The notes below the pieces were generated by a model. The model made no database searches. It was given only the letters and a program-made list of their open reading frames with translations, and was not told the DNA's origin. The translations under genes and the position numbers were made by a program. From an uncultured Bifidobacterium sp. (GTDB taxonomy: Bacteria > Actinomycetota > Actinomycetes > Actinomycetales > Bifidobacteriaceae): a stretch of 18,010 nucleotides of DNA. The DNA is taken from the NCBI RefSeq assembly GCF_949292005.1, contig NZ_CASEXV010000014.1:1-18010 (forward strand), in the 5' to 3' direction. Shown here piece by piece: positions 15,021 through 18,010 of the stretch. Numbering within the stretch: the first letter of the stretch is position 1; each line of letters begins with the position of its first letter.

Positions 15021-16079
15021 CTAGCCAAGCCTGACCGGAATCACCACGGGAAGGTCGCAAGCCTCGACATAACCGGTCAGACCGCCATTGACAACTGGTG
15101 GAATAAGGTTGACCACAGGCGCGGCCGACGTGACATACCCCTCCCTGTCCGGTATCAGGCCGTCAATCGTCGCGTCGACCACCGCGGGCAATCCTTCGAT
15201 GTGGATCGTGTTGGATATGGGCAGCTCAGGAGTCTGCTTATGGCAGACCTTATGCACGTATCTCAGCACCGCCATCTCATTCCCACCCCTCATAAGGGCC
15301 ATGGTGAAGCGATGGCCGTAGATCGATCCCTCGGGAACCGGCCCTTTGATGGTTTCCAAATCGCATGGAGCCGTGAATATCTCATGCCTGCAGGAGAGGC
15401 GATCGTATGTCAGACCGATCCGATCCGCGATCTCATATACCCCGGACGAATAGTACGAGTAGATGAACTTCGCCAGAAGGTCCTTATCGGAATCCAGTTG
15501 CGGATACCGTGACGGATCTGAGCCATATGAGAAGACGTCGACCCATCCGGAGGTGTTGTGCCAGTCATCCTCTCCCGATTGGACGACAATCCTGTCGACG
15601 CGTCCCATTGTGCCCGCGATGACAAGCGGGATATACGATGCGTAATCGCCCGGCAGCAGTCCGAACGGGACGAATGCGACTCCATGGCCGCGGGCATGCG
15701 AGTCGAGAAGCGCATACACCTCCGGCTGACTGTCCTTGCAGTGGTAGACGGGTATGGTGGTCGCGACGTTCTTTCCTGCGTCCAGCGCCTTGACCGTACG
15801 GACGGCCGACGGCATGAAGGTGCCTTTGTCGTCCATCTCGGTGGGGCAGAAATCCAGAACGATGTCGGCATCCATGGCGAGCGCGGCGTCGATGTCCGAC
15901 GTGACCGTAACCCCGACGGGTTCGAATCCGAACAACTCCCCCGCGTCCCTGCCGACTTTTCGTGGATCGACATCGACGGCCGCCACCAATTTCAGTGTGC
16001 TTCGACGTTCGGATATCATTCGGACCGCGGATCTTCCCACGTTCCCCAGACCCCAGATGATGACCTTGTATGTACGCAT
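15021..16079 (-). CDS. NAD(P)-dependent dehydrogenase, dihydrodipicolinate-reductase/amine-dehydrogenase-like
   Basis: A 352-residue oxidoreductase. The N-terminus, MRTYKVIIWGLGNVGR, is a Rossmann dinucleotide-binding strand-loop (GLGNVGR, residues 10-16), with AAVDVDPRKVGRDAGEL following. DIVLDFCPTE (about 75-85) is typical of the family often annotated as dihydrodipicolinate-reductase-like or NAD(P)H-dependent amine dehydrogenase (2,4-diaminopentanoate-dehydrogenase-like). The substrate is unknown, and it is not the housekeeping DapB by length or motifs. The ATG at 16079 has a strong GGAGG four bases upstream. The upstream NERD gene has no stop codon before this ATG and reads straight into it in the same frame, so the enzyme might also be made as the C-terminal half of a fusion. 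Confidence 0.75.
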   Translation of the reverse strand: MRTYKVIIWGLGNVGRSAVRMISERRSTLKLVAAVDVDPRKVGRDAGELFGFEPVGVTVTSDIDAALAMDADIVLDFCPTEMDDKGTFMPSAVRTVKALDAGKNVATTIPVYHCKDSQPEVYALLDSHARGHGVAFVPFGLLPGDYASYIPLVIAGTMGRVDRIVVQSGEDDWHNTSGWVDVFSYGSDPSRYPQLDSDKDLLAKFIYSYYSSGVYEIADRIGLTYDRLSCRHEIFTAPCDLETIKGPVPEGSIYGHRFTMALMRGGNEMAVLRYVHKVCHKQTPELPISNTIHIEGLPAVVDATIDGLIPDREGYVTSAAPVVNLIPPVVNGGLTGYVEACDLPVVIPVRLG

Positions 16080-17117
16080 AACGCCTCCGTCCTTTCGAAG
16101 GGGATCCGCCGCGCGGTGCCGGCCGTGGACTACGTTGTCCCGAGCGGCTTGCGGCGCGTCCGGATGAGTTCCGGATACGTCACAACGTACACTCGGATTC
16201 CGGCCGCCACGCTCCGTTTCTCCAACGCCTCGCGACGCGTTTTCGGACAGGTCCATCCCAACGGCATCATGCGTGTATCGGCATTGGGGATACCCCGAAC
16301 ATCCATAGAAGGTTCCACGTCTCCCGTGCCGTTTGACGAGAGTCCTCCCACAACGAGGACAGTTGCCGATTCGCGCGAGAAACTCATCGAAATCGTGTCT
16401 GGAATCCAACGTCTCCACATGCTTTCGCCGGGATTCGGGAGAGTCCCGGTTCAACGCGACAATGCCCTCAGCCAACTCCCTGACGCTCGTCCCATTCATC
16501 ACAGGATCACGGTACAGCTCTATCATCTGTGGAAGATCATTCCATGACACGACTTTCGTATTCCAGGTGCCCTCATCAACCGTCAGAATCGTGTGCGGGG
16601 AAAATGCCACAATCGACACGAACGCATGTGGAGGAACCTGCGGGAAATGTTTTCTTAACGCGGCCACATGCCTGAAATTCTGATGAATAGGGTTCATGAA
16701 CCTATACTCATGGCCACCCAGATACTGGACCCACTGGTTGGAATCCTTATGCCCATAGACGTGTCCCTGGTAATTTTTGGTCTCGATGACGAACACGCCC
16801 ATCGCAGAGACGACGACATGGTCGATCTGTGTCGTGCCACGTGAGTCTGGGATGATGATTCCATTGATCACAATGTATTGATCACGCGGAAGAATCCCCA
16901 GAATCATCGCAACGGTGGCCTCACCATCATTGCCTTTGCGCTCCTGCATGGACATCCCGCGCCATCCGTCATAACGCGAAACTGATGGCGGCCTGCTTCC
17001 TCCATGCGCCCGGCGCCACAAGACACGAATGATTCTAATTGCGACAAGCAACACAATCACTGCCAGGACCAGATTGACGATCAAAGTCACAACCGCAAGC
17101 TCCGGCGTCGTGTCCAT
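15021..17117 (-). CDS. NERD-domain, topoisomerase-type zinc-finger protein, open frame continuous with the dehydrogenase
   Basis: Residues about 9-34 form one transmembrane helix, followed by a NERD (nuclease-related) domain at about 65-225. Its PD-(D/E)xK-like core residues are visible: Asp99 in QIDH, then Glu112 and Lys114 in FVIETKNYQG. A four-Cys finger of the topoisomerase I type lies at about 253-279 (CPRC, then YGCSGYPQCR). After it, about 65 codons (to residue 346) resemble no domain I know and contain no stop, and the frame continues into the dehydrogenase Met (residue 347), giving a 698-residue fused frame. The ATG at 17117 follows GGGGGAG by nine bases; an ATG at 17144 is a weaker alternative. 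It lies 69 bases downstream of a related NERD gene. The role is unknown; nucleic-acid cleavage or binding at the membrane is an inference from the domains. Confidence 0.7.
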   Translation of the reverse strand: MDTTPELAVVTLIVNLVLAVIVLLVAIRIIRVLWRRAHGGSRPPSVSRYDGWRGMSMQERKGNDGEATVAMILGILPRDQYIVINGIIIPDSRGTTQIDHVVVSAMGVFVIETKNYQGHVYGHKDSNQWVQYLGGHEYRFMNPIHQNFRHVAALRKHFPQVPPHAFVSIVAFSPHTILTVDEGTWNTKVVSWNDLPQMIELYRDPVMNGTSVRELAEGIVALNRDSPESRRKHVETLDSRHDFDEFLARIGNCPRCGRTLVKRHGRRGTFYGCSGYPQCRYTHDAVGMDLSENASRGVGETERGGRNPSVRCDVSGTHPDAPQAARDNVVHGRHRAADPLRKDGGVMRTYKVIIWGLGNVGRSAVRMISERRSTLKLVAAVDVDPRKVGRDAGELFGFEPVGVTVTSDIDAALAMDADIVLDFCPTEMDDKGTFMPSAVRTVKALDAGKNVATTIPVYHCKDSQPEVYALLDSHARGHGVAFVPFGLLPGDYASYIPLVIAGTMGRVDRIVVQSGEDDWHNTSGWVDVFSYGSDPSRYPQLDSDKDLLAKFIYSYYSSGVYEIADRIGLTYDRLSCRHEIFTAPCDLETIKGPVPEGSIYGHRFTMALMRGGNEMAVLRYVHKVCHKQTPELPISNTIHIEGLPAVVDATIDGLIPDREGYVTSAAPVVNLIPPVVNGGLTGYVEACDLPVVIPVRLG

Positions 17118-17186
17118 ATTGCCGGACTCCCCCATATAAGACATAGATCCGTCATCCCCTATCCTCTTCCCCGCCGATCCCTTGGC

Positions 17187-18010
17187 TCAGCTTTCGACCG
17201 GCAGGATTCCGCGGCAATGGGGAAAACGCGAACATCCATAGAACCGCGTTTCAGCTTTTTCCCCACGTCTGGCCGTTCGTAGAACCATCTCGGAGCCACA
17301 CCGGGGGCACGACGGTCGAGATGACGCCCCATCCTGCGCCCGTCCACTCACCGCGGATTGGTCGCTGGCATCAGCCGTCTCGTCGGATTCATGAACATTC
17401 GCGTCGTTGTTCCCAGCCGACTGCGAAGTCTCCTTCACGTCAGTCACCCCAACCGTCGCCACAACCTTTGACTCAAGCATCGACGAAGTTGCCGCCTCCG
17501 CCTGTTCGGCAGGCCGAGAACCCGCTTCAGCGGTTTCGGATGCGCGATCGTTCGCGTCCTTGAAGAAACGGGCGAGCTCCTCCATCTCCTTATCATTCAT
17601 CGCAGCCCGCTCGGCACGCTTTTCCACGTCGGTTATATACTCCTTCAGACGATCCGCGCGAATGACCTGATCGCGAACATCCCGTGGAGCAGCTGTGGCA
17701 TTGAGGACGGTTCGGGGATTGGCCAGAACGACGACCGACCGATACGTGTCGTCGAAGAACCGCTCAAACAAAGCTCGAGCAATCGTACCTTTAGCGGATC
17801 CACGAAGCGCTTTGATCAGTTCAAGATGCCGCTGGTTCTGAGTGATCGGCGAGTAGATTCCCTCACGTCTGCGATAGTGGCCTCGGGACAACAGACGGAC
17901 GAAATCTCCCTCTTCAGTGATTTCTATATCACCGTACAGATTCTTGCATTCGATCACGTACACGAGCTTTCTCGCGACGACAAGAACATCTATCTGCGCC
18001 GCCAGCCCAT
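17187..18010 (-). CDS. NERD-domain protein with topoisomerase-type zinc finger, 5' end beyond the window
   Basis: The frame is open to the right edge, so the N-terminus is missing and 273 codons are visible. The NERD core is seen at once: QID (Asp7 of the fragment), then VYVIECKNLYG (Glu20 and Lys22), the same PD-(D/E)xK-like layout as the neighbouring gene. Further family sequence includes NPRTVLN-type segments and an amphipathic charged stretch (about 120-155). A long, low-complexity acidic Ser/Ala/Glu linker (about 155-230) then leads to a four-Cys finger at the C-terminus (Cys234, Cys237, Cys259, Cys265; CPRC and YGCSRFPHC). An in-frame GTG at 17963 is internal to the NERD domain and should not be taken as the start. 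It is a paralogue of the next gene downstream on the same strand, probably in one operon. Confidence 0.75.
   Translation of the reverse strand, partial: GLAAQIDVLVVARKLVYVIECKNLYGDIEITEEGDFVRLLSRGHYRRREGIYSPITQNQRHLELIKALRGSAKGTIARALFERFFDDTYRSVVVLANPRTVLNATAAPRDVRDQVIRADRLKEYITDVEKRAERAAMNDKEMEELARFFKDANDRASETAEAGSRPAEQAEAATSSMLESKVVATVGVTDVKETSQSAGNNDANVHESDETADASDQSAVSGRAQDGASSRPSCPRCGSEMVLRTARRGEKAETRFYGCSRFPHCRGILPVES

Noticed and set aside
17961..17963. GTG as the start of the right-edge NERD gene
   Set aside because: Conserved NERD sequence (QIDVLVVARKL) continues upstream of it in the same frame to the edge, so the real start lies outside the window.

Overview
The window looks like chromosomal DNA from a high-GC Gram-positive bacterium of the Actinomycetota. 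A bifidobacterium or close relative is the best guess: third codon positions are strongly G/C, ribosome binding sites are clear GGAGG-type, and a GH36 alpha-galactosidase sits beside sugar and amino-acid uptake genes. The genus is inferred from gene content and is not proven. No rRNA, tRNA, CRISPR array, insertion sequence or phage gene was seen.

Layout, left to right. (1) 1-2367 is a zinc-homeostasis block. The 5' end of a zinc-type ABC substrate-binding lipoprotein (minus, cut by the left edge) is divergent from a two-gene plus-strand operon: an UPF0718/DUF318 permease and a TIGR03943 protein, a pair homologous to the Zur-controlled ycgR-ycgQ of Bacillus subtilis. A near-perfect Zur-like 7-1-7 palindrome (430-444) lies inside the shared promoter region and probably controls both sides. 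(2) 2465-6468 (minus) is an efflux operon: a P1B-type metal ATPase with TPC and QExxD motifs, then an FtsX-type permease and its ATPase, which resemble the HrtB/HrtA heme exporter. (3) 6618-9142 (minus) encodes an amino-acid permease overlapping an L-asparaginase, so it probably imports asparagine and hydrolyses it to aspartate and ammonia. (4) 9301-10032 (minus) is a glycerol-facilitator-type aquaporin. (5) 10217-13708 (minus) holds a GH36 alpha-galactosidase followed by an alpha/beta-hydrolase esterase. (6) 13891-14903 (plus) is a YghZ-type aldo/keto reductase whose conserved N-terminus is cut off from its start codon by a one-base frameshift. (7) 15021-18010 (minus) carries two tandem NERD-domain plus topoisomerase-type zinc-finger genes (the first cut by the right edge) and a Rossmann-fold dehydrogenase. 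The second NERD gene runs in frame, with no stop codon, into the dehydrogenase.

Most of the window is ordinary accessory metabolism and metal handling. The points most worth a second look are the Zur-type divergent control region, the pairing of a HrtAB-like exporter with an unusual P1B ATPase, the NERD pair with its in-frame join to a dehydrogenase, and the broken aldo/keto reductase. Several palindromes upstream of operons (6542-6565, 9242-9256, 4354-4372) are candidate operators or RNA hairpins with no known binding protein. I did not find convincing evidence of a wholly new system; the NERD/dehydrogenase locus is the least explained part.
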